Shown: positions 1-12,240, numbered from the stretch's first letter. The stretch: 64,000 nucleotides of DNA from Paragonimus skrjabini miyazakii (GCA_014338405.1 JTDE01001364.1:15081-79080), one strand, 5' to 3'. Translations and numbers: made by a program. The notes: generated by a model from the letters alone, not told the origin.

Positions 1-3000
1 TGCTCTGCTTGCATTCGGTATCCAGAAACTGACGAACACAAAATAGAGACTCGGCTGGACCCTACCGAATCAAGTTCCCTATCCTTAACTATCTTTTGCG
101 TGTACACATATATAATATAATATAGTGACATACATTGTTTCACTCCCTTGGTTAACCAAGCGGGACGAACCTGTTAGTTGAGTGCCCGATCTCGGATGAC
201 GGAACGGATTGTTCATATCGATTTCATAGCGCACATGCATGCGTACACGCACGTGTGGTCAAGCAAACTAGCTTTTATGAGATATCTGCGTAATATGCCT
301 TTTCGACTTCTATACGTTCGGTCAATCTGAACTAATCATCGTTGCCATAGAATTTGACCTCCCGGTTAACACAAGACGCTTCAGGCTGCTTCGTGATCAT
401 AGTATGACAATATGGTGCTTGCTTACAGCTCGTCAGGTGCAAGTTTCATCACAAGGACCAATAGTAGCCTATGTGTACACAGATCCGGGCGAGTGACACT
501 TGAGGTGTACTTGAGGTACGTTTGTCTATTTCTATGTTTATCTGTATGTTTGTCAATTCTGGGGTTTGTACAGGAGCTGGCAGTAACGTTTGAGGGAAGA
601 TCTTAATCATCGCTAACTCCCGACTGGCATTTACCAGCCTGAGAACCCGATGGGATGTTTGCCTCTTGTTTAAAAGCAGGGTGTAGTACGCGTATGTACA
701 CGTGGCCTCTATACTATGGCTGTTCCATGTTGAGGATGCTCACTTGTTATCTGTTTTTCCCTAATCCGTGCCTTTCTTACACTGGACGGCCTAACAGAGT
801 TGCCTTACGTGTCGCATGACAACGAACGCTACTTTGTGAAGGATGGAAACATAATTATTTGATCTTTACCCGCAAACTATTGCTTTTATGTAGCGGCAAT
901 GCCACTCCTACAGTGATACGGTTCGATAACGTGTGTCTAAGCCGGTAATCTGGTGCGAATTAGTTAAAATTTATCGGCTAGGATGGTTGGAACATTTGTA
1001 TGTCAGCCCAACACTTACCACATCGCATCTTATAAGCGTTCACAGGGTGACTGGAAAAGACAGTGCGTTAAACATCTGATTATTTGTCTTAAGAGTATGA
1101 AGAAATTGATGTCCGATTTGCAGGCTGGGGCCCAAAAGATGGTGTTTTGTTAGCTAAGAGCTCTGGCATCCGAAAGCCCAGTTCATTAATGGTAATGCAT
1201 TGAATGGTTATCAATTTTCGTTAACTGGCAGCCTTTGGACGCCTGGGGATCGTTCCTTTTTTTGATTACTGTACCAGACGGTTGAGATTTGCATGGGCTA
1301 GTTAGTAACCGTTGGCTTGTTAAAAAACACTTGGTTTGCCCATGGACCGGTTACGTTGTCATCCTGTGACAGATTCATGGGGTTTGAAACGGGTGGTGTG
1401 CTTACTAATCTGAGAATCACTTGTGTTGTATCCATGAGCTATTCTTTTTGTGCGCGCACCTCTTGTAAGCCATCTTTGAAAATAGGGTTAGCCCACTGAT
1501 ATATACGCATAGAACATTGTAAAGCAGTGTATAAACCTTATTCGACAGCCAGTTTGATGACACGGATCTGTGCACCACCATTCTGTCGCTACAATAATCA
1601 TTTGCTCTTCAGTCCGTTCCGAGCAATGCTTATGATAATCACTTCACTTATTGTGCTACTAATTTCATACAAAGGTTAACATGTTTAGTGCGCATAAGTT
1701 GTGATGAGTTGGATTTGTCACACATTTTATCCAGTGTATGTGTACTGGTAACGGAAGCCGAAGATTACCTCCAGTGGGCACAACTTCAGACCAATCGCCG
1801 GTCAGGTGCATCTGCTAACGGTTCAGTGACAGGACGGCCGAACGGTAGTGGTGCGATCAAACACTACGGGCAATCAATCAGGATGTAAAAAACTTTTAGG
1901 AAGTCGGGCAGCCTTATTTAATCGAAATCGACATTACGAACAGAAAACAAACGACACCTTTCTTGATCAGACCAAACCAGCGCTCATCCAATAGAAGTAA
2001 GCTTACCGGATGCGAGTGCAAATGTTCTTGATAGCTACACTTTATCTGATACAGGTGACTTACAAATCAATTTGTAACCTTAGCTTTAAATGTTCTTTAT
2101 AATCGCACTTTTGGATTCTACTAGAATCGGGGCCAGTCTTCGTTTCGATTTTGTAGGAGGACCGCAAAACACCATGTACCACTGGCTGCGAAATTTTATT
2201 TGGAGATTGTCAGCTGATTAGTCTAAATCCTGGTTGTCAGGATATCGTTTTTCATTCATCATTTGTGTGAGCATTCGTAGGTGTTTTAGTGTGGTTTTCT
2301 CAGTGATGGGTTTCCCGCCGATGGACAGTCGTTTTTGCTGTGCGGATGTCTGGATATTAGTTTGTGTCCTTCACTCATTTATATCTCCAAACATATCCGG
2401 ATATATCCTGAGAACACTAAAATTTCTGTACAAACCCATTATGTCAATACTTTCCGTCAATAGAGATTGCCAGGTCGGACACACCGGGCAAGCTGAGAGG
2501 TGGGTTTTAACTACTTGCCTTAGCTAAACCAACACATTTTCGGTTGCACTGATTTCCTCCACCAAGCGCACTTGCTATGGTACAGCTAACTGTACTTGTC
2601 TATAACTTATGCGCCCAATCCTTCTTAACTGTTGGCCTATGGAGAATGATAAGTTGCATACCTGTGCGCATTTTGGTTGATGAGTTATCTGTGGTTATAT
2701 TCAAAACTACGTTTACTCTGTCGGTACTACTTATTTGCAGGCTATGGTGGTGTCGACTCACCGGTAAACTCCTTGGCTGCATGTTGATTGCATCCAATCC
2801 CGCTTTGTAATTCGGGCTGACAACAGGGCAAGATCACTTTCATTCTATCACCAATACTACCGTTTTGTTCCTTTCATTTCATTTTTCTTCGCTATGCCTT
2901 TTACTTTTCTTGTTTGCTGCTTCAGATATGGGGATCTTAGTCAAATTGCCTATGGTTTCGATTTAAAGTTGAATATGTACTTTCAGGCCATAGTGTCGTT

Positions 3001-3052
3001 AACATTGGTTCATTCGACTCGCCGGTTTCCTGTTGTTTTGTCTTCGTTTCAG
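1..3052. other. Upstream/intronic sequence, no certain exon
   Basis: AT-rich sequence with only short ORFs. It probably holds introns and earlier exons of the plus-strand gene whose 3' exons lie at 3053-3254 and 5552-5610. Two stretches could be exons. One starts after the acceptor-like 'gcttacag' at about 428. The other is about 1731-1805, reading TEAEDYLQWAQLQTNRR, after 'ttatccag' and before 'cag|gtgcat'. Neither is secure: the second would end in phase 1, while the exon at 3053 begins in phase 0. I see no repeats or RNA genes here. Confidence 0.3.
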
Positions 3053-3254
3053 TTACCCAAGCATGATTTTCGACTTTTTTGTCGATATGCTCGCAATTTG
3101 ACCGGTCTAGGTCGTGAACATTTGCTTAAGCAGTGTGCTCAAGTTGTTGAGCGACGCGATTTACCCTCGGACCATCCTTCACCTTCAGCTTTGGATTCAC
3201 AGCAGAAGCTACCAATGGATGCAGAGCTGTATGAAAAGCTGGTGACACATAAAG
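3053..3254 (+). CDS. Internal exon of an unrecognised host gene
   Basis: This is a 202-bp open stretch with a good acceptor (pyrimidine-rich 'tgtcttcgtttcag' just before it) and a good donor (AAAG|gtgaga). It reads LPKHDFRLFCRYARNLTG and continues through GREHLLKQCAQVVERRDL to DAELYEKLVTHK. It starts in phase 0 and ends with one leftover base. The exon at 5552 starts with exactly the two bases needed to complete a valine codon, which supports joining them. The peptide looks soluble, charged and partly helical, with no transmembrane segment. I do not recognise the family. The intron after it carries two hammerhead-SINE copies. Alternative: a chance ORF, less likely given the two splice sites and the phase match. 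Confidence 0.55.
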
Positions 3255-3274
3255 GTGAGAAAACATGTACATTG

Positions 3275-3480
3275 GACATCACTCATGTTTGATTGTAGCT
3301 TTCGCGTTCCATGGGACTTTCCGGCCGAATGTTTTCGATGCGAAACACTGAGATATTGTTAGAACTCGTCAACACTGCATACTTTTGGAACGACGGGAAT
3401 TTCAACTCCAACCACGCCTTCTTGAGACAATCTTGTTGGCCACTACGCTATTGATCCCATTCTAAGCATGACCGGGATGT
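3275..3480 (-). repeat. Hammerhead-type SINE, degenerate, minus strand
   Basis: Read on the minus strand, this resembles the SINE unit at 18321-18795: the tail ('catcactcatgtttgattg' on plus), then the ribozyme region, then the tRNA-like part ('ttggccactacgctattgat'). The ribozyme core is broken. On minus it reads GTTGACGAGTTCTAACA, but the GAAA box and stem III are deleted. It sits in the intron of the 3053-5610 gene, just downstream of the donor. Confidence 0.55.
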
Positions 3481-3529
3481 CACGTGCTAAGTTGATTCAG
3501 GTATGATAATTCGGTCGAGAGTGACTAAA

Positions 3530-3915
3530 AGTTCGTGATGTTCAACTGGAATCAACCACTTGTCAGCACTGTAAGGAAGTCGGAGATTTCGACGGGACTC
3601 AGAAGTCCCAATCGTGAGTTATCGGGATTGGCTGACAATTACTGTATCTCTTTTTGATGCAACCACGAAACACTGTCATTATTCACGGACGAAAGTGGTT
3701 GAGCGTTCAGGTGTGATGCTTCGGCGATGTTTATTGTGAAATCATCGGCGTAGTGGACAACACGATTGCCTCGTGAAGTCTTGGACGGAATCCAGATTTC
3801 GTTGTCGGCTAGGATATATACTATTGATATGCCCTAACGGGAACAAAACTCGAGTTCACTGTTTCTGTTTGAAAGATACTGGCTAGAAAGTCTGTCTAAA
3901 TGCAAAACCTCAGAA
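3530..3915 (+). repeat. Hammerhead-type SINE, degenerate, plus strand
   Basis: Homologous to 18340-18760: 'gtgatgttcaact', a diverged spacer, then 'cgaaagtggttgagcgttca', a tRNA-like part and a ribozyme relic. The relic at about 3821-3859 reads CTATTGATATGCCCTAACGG then GAACAAAACTCGAGTTCAC. CTGANGA has become TTGATAT and GAAA is preceded by A rather than G, so the core is dead, while the stem III/cleavage side (ACTCGAGTTC) is preserved. It forms an inverted pair with the minus copy just upstream, as at 18.1-18.8 kb. Confidence 0.6.
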
Positions 3916-3959
3916 GGCCTTTTTCTACGTTATCATGTGGAACACGTGTGTAACCTCCG

Positions 3960-5551
3960 TCTGTTTTACCGTAGCTTCTGATCATTTCGTCGTCACACGC
4001 TCACTAAGTCCAATTTGGCACTGCGGTGATCTTTTTTTAATACAACAAGGTACTTTCTTATCCTGTCATGGAAATATTTGACTACTTCAGCTCACCGACT
4101 AGCGTAATTGCTGCCTGTGAGCGGCATTCATGTGGTTGATTTTTGTTCACTCACAGCTTGCTGATGTGGTAAACACCAAAACACAAAAAGCTTCAAAAGC
4201 GACGATCAGTACTACGGTCTGCCGGTTGGGAACATTTGTTATTGTGCGGAAATATATACTACGGTTTTGTTATGATGCACCGTGTCTGGAGGATCCTACA
4301 CAAGTGCACTGTGTTGTCCAGACACATTTGAACTGCTGCGTTGTGATGGTCACGGTAGAGGATGTCAAAGTCGGTTATCACTTGCCGACAGCATACAGTG
4401 TCTGTGAGTTCAACGTAAGACGGATAATACATGCATTACTGTCTATATCTTCTACATTCACACGTCGTGTGCTACCTATATATCAGCAGTGAATGCTACG
4501 TTAAATGTGTAAATTCTTAGGACCCGTGTACGTTCCACTACTAACCAAAAGACATGACATGGAGCTAGAAAGAATATGCTAGTTCGGTTTTTCATTGCGG
4601 TCAGATTGTATGGTTTAACAAATCTGGATTTTAGTCGTACATGTGTGATGGTCATGCGTTTGAGTTGAAGAAGAAAAGTTAACTGTACTCTCCATACTTA
4701 ATCATTTTAGCGGCTCATGGAGACTGAAGGTGCACCATTGTATGAGAGAACTAGAATAGGTGGCCATCCTTAATCAACCAGGCCTCAGCACGATCCATAA
4801 GATTGCTTTATGACGTCCTCCTGTTACCAGCGTTGGCTGAGACGAATTCATAATTTTGAAACAAATCTGTTTTCAACCGGTCACACTTACTGCCTCATTA
4901 ATAGTTTAGTCGAGCGAAAGGCTTCGTAGTCTCTCCACAGTTGCTCTTTATGTTCTGGCATAGGTAGATCGTTTTTTAAGGACTGAAATTTCGACGGAAA
5001 TCTGAAGATCTACTTACCGCTTGGAATTCTTGGACCTTGTTTGCATCCTGATAGACAACGATAAATGAAATAAATGCCTTCAGTATCACGAGCTGTGCTG
5101 ATAGAATATGGGACATTAATCACTAAACTCTTCCATAGGTGTTTTGTCATACTTGAACTTTCAGCAGCTTATTGATTAGTACTTTCTCGATTTGACGCAA
5201 GTGGGTCAGTGCAGCCGCTTTTGTCATTATGCATGTAAATTTGTTATAGATTTATTAAAAGCCGTTTAGAATTAGCGTTTTTTTGTTATGACAACAGACG
5301 ATCGAGTGGTATCACAACCACACGCGCACACACAATACTAACCGTGCTATCCCTCCATATACAAAGCGTGTCTAATTGATGTTGTGGTTGGTCGGCTTCC
5401 TTTTCGAATAACCTGTAAGACATTGTCCATTAATTGGAAGACTTGCTAATAGATAGTGTTATCTTGCCGGCAGACGTTTTCTGCTTCTGACGCTTAGCAC
5501 TTTTTGTAACGTGTAAACACAATTTCCTTTCGTTCCTTTTTTGTTACACAG
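3960..5551. other. Rest of intron, nothing recognised
   Basis: Runs from the SINE pair to the acceptor at 5550-5551. No coding-like ORF, tRNA or clear mobile-element signature was seen. The ORF at 4130-4492 has no splice support and no family resemblance. Confidence 0.5.
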
Positions 5552-5610
5552 TTGCTCTCAAGCGGGCCCAGAAACTTCTGAAACGCTTGGCCGAACCTAA
5601 CTGCACGTGA
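5552..5610 (+). CDS. Terminal exon of the 3053-3254 gene
   Basis: A polypyrimidine tract ('ttcctttcgttccttttttgttacacag') leads into TT GCT CTC AAG..., giving V/ALKRAQKLLKRLAEPNCT and a TGA stop at 5608-5610. The first two bases complete the G left by the exon ending at 3254 to GTT (valine), so the frame is continuous. The C-terminus is short, basic and helix-forming. The protein is not recognised. The intron is about 2.3 kb. Confidence 0.55.
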
Positions 5611-7918
5611 TGTTTGTGTTGCACCTTCTCACGCACTCACACATGTGAATAATGATAACGTATTCGTACATTCTGTTCTGTTTTTGTTCATGAACATTTA
5701 CCTACATTCAGATGTGAGTAGTGTTCGGTCTGTTATAAGCCCTGTTCGTGATTTATCACCTGTGAACAAAATACTGCTAAACAAAAAATATGGGAACTCT
5801 TGTGAACTCTTCCTACTGAGGTTGTCGTTTGGAGTTGACAAATTAGCTACTGTTCGTCCTCTCTGTGAGAACAGCTAAAATATTCAGTTAACACAATCGG
5901 AGGTAACCTCAGTACAGTTGCTAATTTTCATCCTGTTCGGTAATAGCTGAGGAATATAACAAAGAAATCACGATGATGACTAACGAGTGTTGTGAGCGAA
6001 CTTGATGTACCACGTGGTACAACCATCTAGGAAACTACAGAATTGGTCTTGATCTGAGCTTATTCATCATTTTGATTTTCTCTAGAGGGTTGCACACTAT
6101 GAGTGACCATTTTACTATACCTAGCTTAGTTTCAATTGTGTAGTGCTTAACTGCTTTCTGGCATCAGAGGTTACATTTGAACTGTGGTCCGGATACAACA
6201 ATATGTGCTGCTGGCAAACTGTAATTACTGTCCCATCTGAAGTGGGCGATGTCTTTCATAAATTGGGGTTGGCACGATTTTGCGTTTTGCTCAAAGTGGG
6301 CGCGCACTTGTGAGTTCAGTGTAATCGTGACAGACGGTCTGGACAGCACAGTGCGTAATACAAGCATCGGTTACGCTTTTTTAGTCGTCGAGAATAAGTT
6401 GCAATAATTTAAAATAATCGTTCCTACTTTCCGCTCATAGGTGGTGGTAGCCAGTTTTTCGTGTCCCAAAATTACTCAGTGCAATCCAAAGGGTGGATGT
6501 TTCACGTTTAATCATATTAATTGAAAGTCAGATTTCTGCCGCTGAACGCTGGAGAGGCTTTCAGATGACGCCGCAGTTTTCCGCTTTCTGTCACATTAAC
6601 TGCTTTACGCTAAATTTAATTGTCAGCAGTATATACTGTTTGCGAGGTACTGAGGTGTTGTGCGACTTCGAGCAAGAATGGATTGAAAGTCCTAGAAATG
6701 GGACCATGTGCCACACCGCTAGTCGCACAGTACCAATCAGAAATGCACCATTGAGTTTGATGGCGATACGGCGACGTTGGAGGTATTCGGTAGATTATAG
6801 GGGTAGTAGATGTTTGCCTAAGCCATAGTTACAAAGTTTTATGCACATTATCAAGTGGTCTACTTGTCAACTGACTAGCAATGTGTAGAAAAGTCTCAGC
6901 TGATTTGTTTTCATCGACCGCTTTTGTTCAGTCTTTCTAAGCTAGAATTCGATTGGTTTTTTGGGAAATTTCCTTCACAATGATATGCTGGTTGTCCGGT
7001 AACAGCCTAGCAACACACCCCTCAAGCCCCTTGACGTTTCGAGTAACCGACAACAACGCGGTCGTTCTGTAGTTAGCTGTCCCTGTGCGATGGCTGCTTT
7101 TAAGAGTTGGTGACCCACCAGAAACTTCACCTAGTGGTATCGATGACACCTGAGTGCACCTCTGTAGCAGTAGTGGGGACAAATTGCGAACCGGTATATA
7201 ATTACTTCAACCTATTTTGACTGGAAATTAAATTACCCTTAATGGTTTCGTTCTTCTGATAGGGCACAATCTGCTAACCTACGGTAGGCAAACTTCTGAT
7301 TACGTCCAGAAAACATTTTTAACTGTCGAGGCATGTGGTTGTAAATCCGTTCACTGCGTTCTCAATCTTCTGACACATTGTAACAGACACGATTGTTACG
7401 CAGCCGACACACCCACTGTTTTACTCAATTCATGTTATATCACATGCGAAGCCGGCTGACACCACTCGTGTGATTCATATACTGTAAGTGCAGTTCATTG
7501 TCTGTGCATTTGTTGGTGTATGCGTTTGACGGACGGAACGATCGCACCATCGAGTATCATTCTAGTTTAGTGCATTCACTGAAAACTGTACGTACTATCA
7601 TGCATGCTTGCTGAATAACACAACGGTTATTAATTTGTGAGCAGTTATCAAGGGAATATTCGAGAAATGTTCTTACTGTGATGATTCCGATTTTAACATA
7701 TCTAGTGCGGTAAAATATGTGTATATTATCGAAACATGAATGAAGGTAAACTAGTGAATACGAGTATCCAAATGCTTCCTTGCCGCCGATTTTTCTTGGT
7801 GGGCAACGTGAGTGTGGGCACTAGTTGTTTGCGAACGTATGGCAATGGGCTGCTACGTATGGGTGAAAGCTCGGAGAATTGCAGGGTAGTGCGGAATAAG
7901 GCACTCAGTTTCTTTTGA
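5611..7918. other. Intergenic, nothing recognised
   Basis: 3' flank of the preceding gene. No ORF here shows a family signature or paired splice sites, and I saw no tRNA or ribozyme motif. Confidence 0.5.
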
Positions 7919-8065
7919 GCTGAACATCACTCACATTTGATCTCAGCCTTCGCATTCATTTAGACTTTCCAACTGGCATCTATTTGAAAATTAGCAATCG
8001 GACAGAATTGACTTCGATCTTGTACAATAGTTGGAATGGGCCTGCGGTTTTAACTCCGACACAAA
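7919..8065 (-). repeat. Hammerhead-type SINE fragment
   Basis: On plus, 'tgaacatcactcacatttga' followed by 'cattcatttagactttccaactgg' matches the reverse complement of the SINE 3' part (compare 3275 onward and 10508 onward). The ribozyme region is too diverged to recognise a core. Confidence 0.4.
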
Positions 8066-8384
8066 ATTGAATCATATCGTTGACCTAGTGACTTGTGAAG
8101 ACCAGCATAACAATGCTAAGTACGAATGTGGTGAACTATTTGGGTGTTCTGTTTGACATGTTTTTAATCAATGAATTGAGAATCACAAGACCGGGAGCAA
8201 ATTGCAGTACTCAACGTTTTGGCTACTACAGTTAGCTTTCGTGAGGACAGTTCCATTCGAGCGTAACTAAGATTAAGAGAAAATGCATACCGGGGATCTT
8301 TTTGTAATAGTGTCCTTCACCTTCGCCCGTTTTTGTAAGGACCGGATCGCCTACTTCGTAATGATTAATGTATTCTTTATACTG

Positions 8385-8755
8385 ACGGAGCGTCTGCTGC
8401 ACTGTCCACTGTTCAGTGCGGCTGCAGGCGGTTGGAAGAGACGGCAGGGTGGCCAGACACTGATCTGGTCATGGGTTGTGAACGCCTTGATCACCTCAAT
8501 ACGCGAGGTCGGTAGGTGCGTGATTGTGGAGCTTATGATCATCCACACCACTGGTTGGAAACACTCACGTGACAGCGTGTCGCAGTTAGTACGAACCTGT
8601 TTCCGCAAACTCGTTAATTCTTCTCTTTCATGATGCTCATTTTTTGTATTCTTTTTGTTTTTCCTTCTCGTTGCATTCATACTTATTACTCCTGCTTTGT
8701 GGACCATTGTCAGGACTAACGGCAACCCAAGTCACAGTATTTAGAGGTACATCTC
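8385..8755 (+). mobile_element. RTE-type LINE 3' end (C-terminal coding relic and 3' UTR)
   Basis: The plus-strand translation contains SAAAGGWKRRQGGQTLIWSW and then VNALITSIREVGRC. This matches the C-terminal pattern of RTE/SR2-type LINEs, where a GGW..VRGGQ..TW stretch follows the RT domain; the copy at 14463-14810 has WCKVRGGQMMTWRR at the same place. The frame then decays. The following 100 bases match the 3' region of the second copy at about 9960-10025. A 'gctgatgataatgagg' stretch near 8768 may be the degenerate trinucleotide tail typical of RTE 3' ends. Confidence 0.6.
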
Positions 8756-9654
8756 AAAACTGGAAATGCTGATGATAATGAGGGGCCATGTAAAAGTGGT
8801 TTTGGCCGATGTCCATTAAATCCAACGGTGAACCCTAGGATTTCTAATTGACTGACTTGGAACGCACATTTTGTCTGTTGGATCGATAAATTTGTTCCGG
8901 TAAGCGATGAAACACTGCTGACAATTGTTAGTTTCGCCCACTCTTTTTCTTACCGAAGAAAATTGACCCATCGTGATATGCAAGTACACCATCAAATTAA
9001 TCAAGAAGCGGTTTGGTACTCTCTCAGTTACAGGTGCAGCTAAAATGAGCGTAAGTTGTTTTGGAGGACCTTCAGTGGTCGTCGAAGGGTTTGACTCAAG
9101 CATCTGGAAAATTTGCGAATAGGTGTTGATCGGTTTGGAAAATCCGTTCAGGTCACACTATTGGGGTGGTTCAACCGAGCACAGCGGAATCCTCAACTGT
9201 TTTGCGAGACATTTTTCAGCAGACCTTTCTAAAAGTTTATGACAAATTCAGATATAGTTTTCTGTTGATTTGATAGAGTCTCTGAACAAAAGCGACCAGA
9301 TCCCCTGCCTCTTAATGCAGACAAAACCACCGTGAACAAACGGAAATTATGGGCGTTTGTGTGAGATAGGTGAAACTTACTTTGAACGAATCATCAATGA
9401 GAAAGACATTTTCTGTCAGGGAATATGATGCTGTTTTTCATGATTCTGGTGACACTTTCCGTCGAAGCAGCTTGGAGACAACTTACTTGGCTTGAACTGT
9501 CTCTTTCACCTGTATGGGCTGGAGTTATTGTGCTTAGTCGTGACGGACCCGACGTTCTCTCATCAGAAACCTAGATGGATTTTAAAGTTAACTTGCCAAA
9601 ATGTGAACGACACCTGAAATGATGAAATTGCCGGTTGGGTTATGTGTTCCATAT

Positions 9655-10022
9655 GCCGACGGGGCGTCTGTCTCACTGTACATTGTTCAGCGTGGGCGTT
9701 GATGGTTTGAAAGAACCGCTGACTACTAGGTAGTGACGTGATCATGTGTTATGAAAGCTTCTAGCACATTTTTGATCACGGTTGGTTAGTACTGTCCGCC
9801 AGGCGCTAGAGCTCCAGATTATCCCAATTCCTGGATCCAAACCGTCGGACTTAACAGGTTGTTCCAGTCAGCGAGAGGGTTCTATCACAGAGTTACTGAA
9901 TCTTCATGAATCTCCACTGATTTTTATTCGTTTTTTCCCCAACAATTTTACTCTTTTATGATCCTGCTACTTCGTAAATTACTACCGGGACCAACAGCAG
10001 TCCTAGTCATAACACCTAGAGT
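9655..10022 (+). mobile_element. Second RTE-type LINE 3' end, more decayed
   Basis: Starts with 'gacggggcgtctgtctcact', aligning with 'gacggagcgtctgctgcact' at 8384, and keeps 'cgtgatcatg.gttatgaaagc' against 'ctggtcatgggttgtgaacgc'. The 3' part ('gatcctgctacttcgtaaat', then 'accgggaccaacagcagtcc') aligns with the 3' UTR of the copy at 8690-8750. The coding frame is lost. The two copies lie in the same orientation about 1.27 kb apart. Confidence 0.5.
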
Positions 10023-10194
10023 ACGATTAGAATTATGAATTGGAAAACGGGTTTGGACGAATTCGGGCTAAGTAAGCAATGGAAGATAACCACATGACTA
10101 AATGGGTGTAGATCGATGATTGTATCCAGGTCTACCGGTAGGTGTGGAGGTATGTTTACAGGGACCTGAAACAAGGGGTGACTTGTTAGGATGC

Positions 10195-10550
10195 ATTTTA
10201 GGTGCCAGTATCCGAACTCCGACCACACTTTCACAACTTAACCTGGTTGACCACTGCGCCATTGGCCTCACATTAGTCACGACCAAGTTACCATAATATG
10301 TAGATACTCAGCCACTTTCGCTCGTGAATAATGATCAGGTTATCTGGTCGTCTTGATAAGAGATATTACAACAGTCCTGCTAACTCCAGTCGGTAACCCT
10401 CGGCGATTAGGGCCTCCGAGGTACGTCGAAATACATTTCATTGAACCTGGTAGGCAGTATTTTAGACTACTGGTGAGTAGTCGGCGATTTGGTTTATTTC
10501 AAATTGAACATCACTCACGTTTGGTTGCAGCATTCACATTCAGATAGATT
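10195..10550 (-). repeat. tRNA-derived SINE, relative of the hammerhead SINE
   Basis: The minus strand reads GCGAAAGTGGCTGAG, then AATGGCGCAGTGGTCAACC (box A TGGCGCAGTGGT at 10250-10261), then GGAGTTCGGATACTGGCACC, a box B derived from GTTCGAATCC. The upstream (minus) flank at 10320-10550 matches the spacer of the SINE unit at 18360-18540, including 'gatcaggttatctggtcg' on plus. So the 5' half and spacer are shared with the hammerhead SINE, but a different tRNA-like 3' half replaces the ribozyme. Inferred to be pol III-derived; it abuts the RTE copy at 10552. Confidence 0.6.
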
Positions 10551-10551
10551 T

Positions 10552-12240
10552 TCAAGTCAGCTTATCGAAAACAGGCAGGGGTGGATTTTTCGATCGCAAG
10601 CTACGCACCGTGAGTAATTTACCAATTGATCGCGCATCCCGAGCATTGCGGCATACGCGTCGGCGAACGGCCACATCGCTGACGCGATCAATCCACTTAA
10701 TCTGGGCTATTTGGCGGAGGCAACGGTGGCCAAATTCCGCAAGCTTATTGATATCTTCCTTGCGAACAGGCCACATTTCCGAACCATAGAGCAAAACTGA
10801 ACGCACACAAGCATTATATACTCTTCCTTTCAGCGACAACCTGACGTCTTTTCGACGCCACAGATGGAGCAGTTTGGCAAAGGCAAATACAGCCTGATAC
10901 CTAATATCAGGCTGATATCTAATCAGCAATATTACAGGCTGACGAGATAGTACTACCCAATTATGTGAAACTGTTCACAGTCTCAAGCGGTTTGTCTGCA
11001 ACGAAGAAAGTAATAGTGGAAATGTTCCAGTCTTAAAGCTGCACTTTGAAGGTGCGAAGCGCATTGCACTTACTCACCTTGTTCGGCATGGTCTGCATGT
11101 CTTCGGCAGAATGACTAAGTAAGATAGTATCATCCGCATACCTCAGGTCGATCAACCGAGCGCCAGTAACAAGCTCAACACCATGGTCACTGGATTTCTC
11201 AGGCGCACCCTCCAGAATCTTTTCCATGACAGAATTGAACGAAAAAGGGGAGGTCTATCACCCCTGATGAACACCACTAGAACTGGTGAACGCCCGAAAC
11301 AGTTCTCGATAAACTCTTACCTGGCTGACAGAGTGAGCCTACAGTGAGCTCAACAGATTCACGTATTCCCCTGGTACTTCCTTGAGAAGAAGACAGCTTC
11401 AGAGAACGAAAGCAGCCTTCTGGTCTAAAATGACCACGACCGTCGGCTGCCTGTAATAGTACCGATGTTCCAAGATCCGTCGCAGGGTAAAAATGTGGTA
11501 AACGCACCCTCGACCGGATCAGGATCCTGCCTATTCTTCAAGTATCGGATTCTGGGCCTAGGATGCCGACCTAATATGAGACCGGTGATCAACTTGGACA
11601 CGACAGACATTAGACTGATATCTGTGTTTATCACAGACTCGGGGCTCCTTTTTCGAAAACGGGAATTACTGGTGACAGGCACCAATCACGAAGTACCTCT
11701 TCAGTCTCCCAAATAGTCTGGGGAGTTTTGTCAGATCTCATATCAACCTTTCCCCACCATCCTTGAAAATAGGAGGAGAGAGGAAATCTGGACCAGCTGC
11801 CTTATTACTTTTCGATTACTCAAGCCCCAGGGCACCTGCTTCCGACGGAAGATCGTCTGGAACGCAGTAACTGGCCATTCGGGTCCCGTCGTCCAAATGG
11901 TCAACTGAACCCTTTCTCGAAAGGTTCAGCCCACCTGTCAACTCGGCGCGATTGATTGGTGATAAATGGACCATCTTGTTCACATATGATCTCACACCGA
12001 CGATCAGTATAACCACGGATCGGGAAAAAAAAACCTTCTGCTATTCTCAAATAAAAAGGTTTTTCCATCTCTCGACTATTTGACCAAGTAGTGCTCAAGG
12101 TCTTTACGTAAGTCTTTAGTCAGCTTGCGTTTAACTTCTTGACGGTTGTCATCATATTCAGAACCAGGTGAAATCAGTTGATGCTTGTTCATGAGGTTAA
12201 TCGATGCGACGGAAATACAGTTCTTTCACAACTCGACAGC
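10552..12240 (-). mobile_element. Degenerate RTE/SR2-type LINE (RT and flanks)
   Basis: Read on the minus strand, the fragments come in the expected LINE order. The linker before the RT is at about 12180-11900 (KRKLTKDLRKDLEH, then NQSRRVDRWAEPFE). RT palm pieces lie at about 11685-11465 (VVSKLITGLILGR). The catalytic box LRYADDTILLSHSAEDM is in 11227-11033. The C-terminal region at 10929-10552 includes LHLWRRKDVRLSLKGRVYNA and SVLLYGSEMWPV. The family makes cDNA by target-primed reverse transcription. The pieces are in different frames and large parts are missing, so the copy is dead although YADD itself survives. It is bounded by a SINE at 10550 and a gypsy fragment at 12303. Confidence 0.75.

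Noticed and set aside
8760..8790. CTGATGATAATGAGG as a ribozyme core
   Set aside because: No GAAA box; better explained as the trinucleotide-like tail of the RTE 3' end.
9560..9590. CTGATGAGAGAACGTC on the minus strand
   Set aside because: No GAAA box; chance match.
10098..10286. 62-codon minus ORF (contains PMAQWSTRL)
   Set aside because: Translation of a SINE; such peptides recur in predicted proteins from repeats and are not genes.
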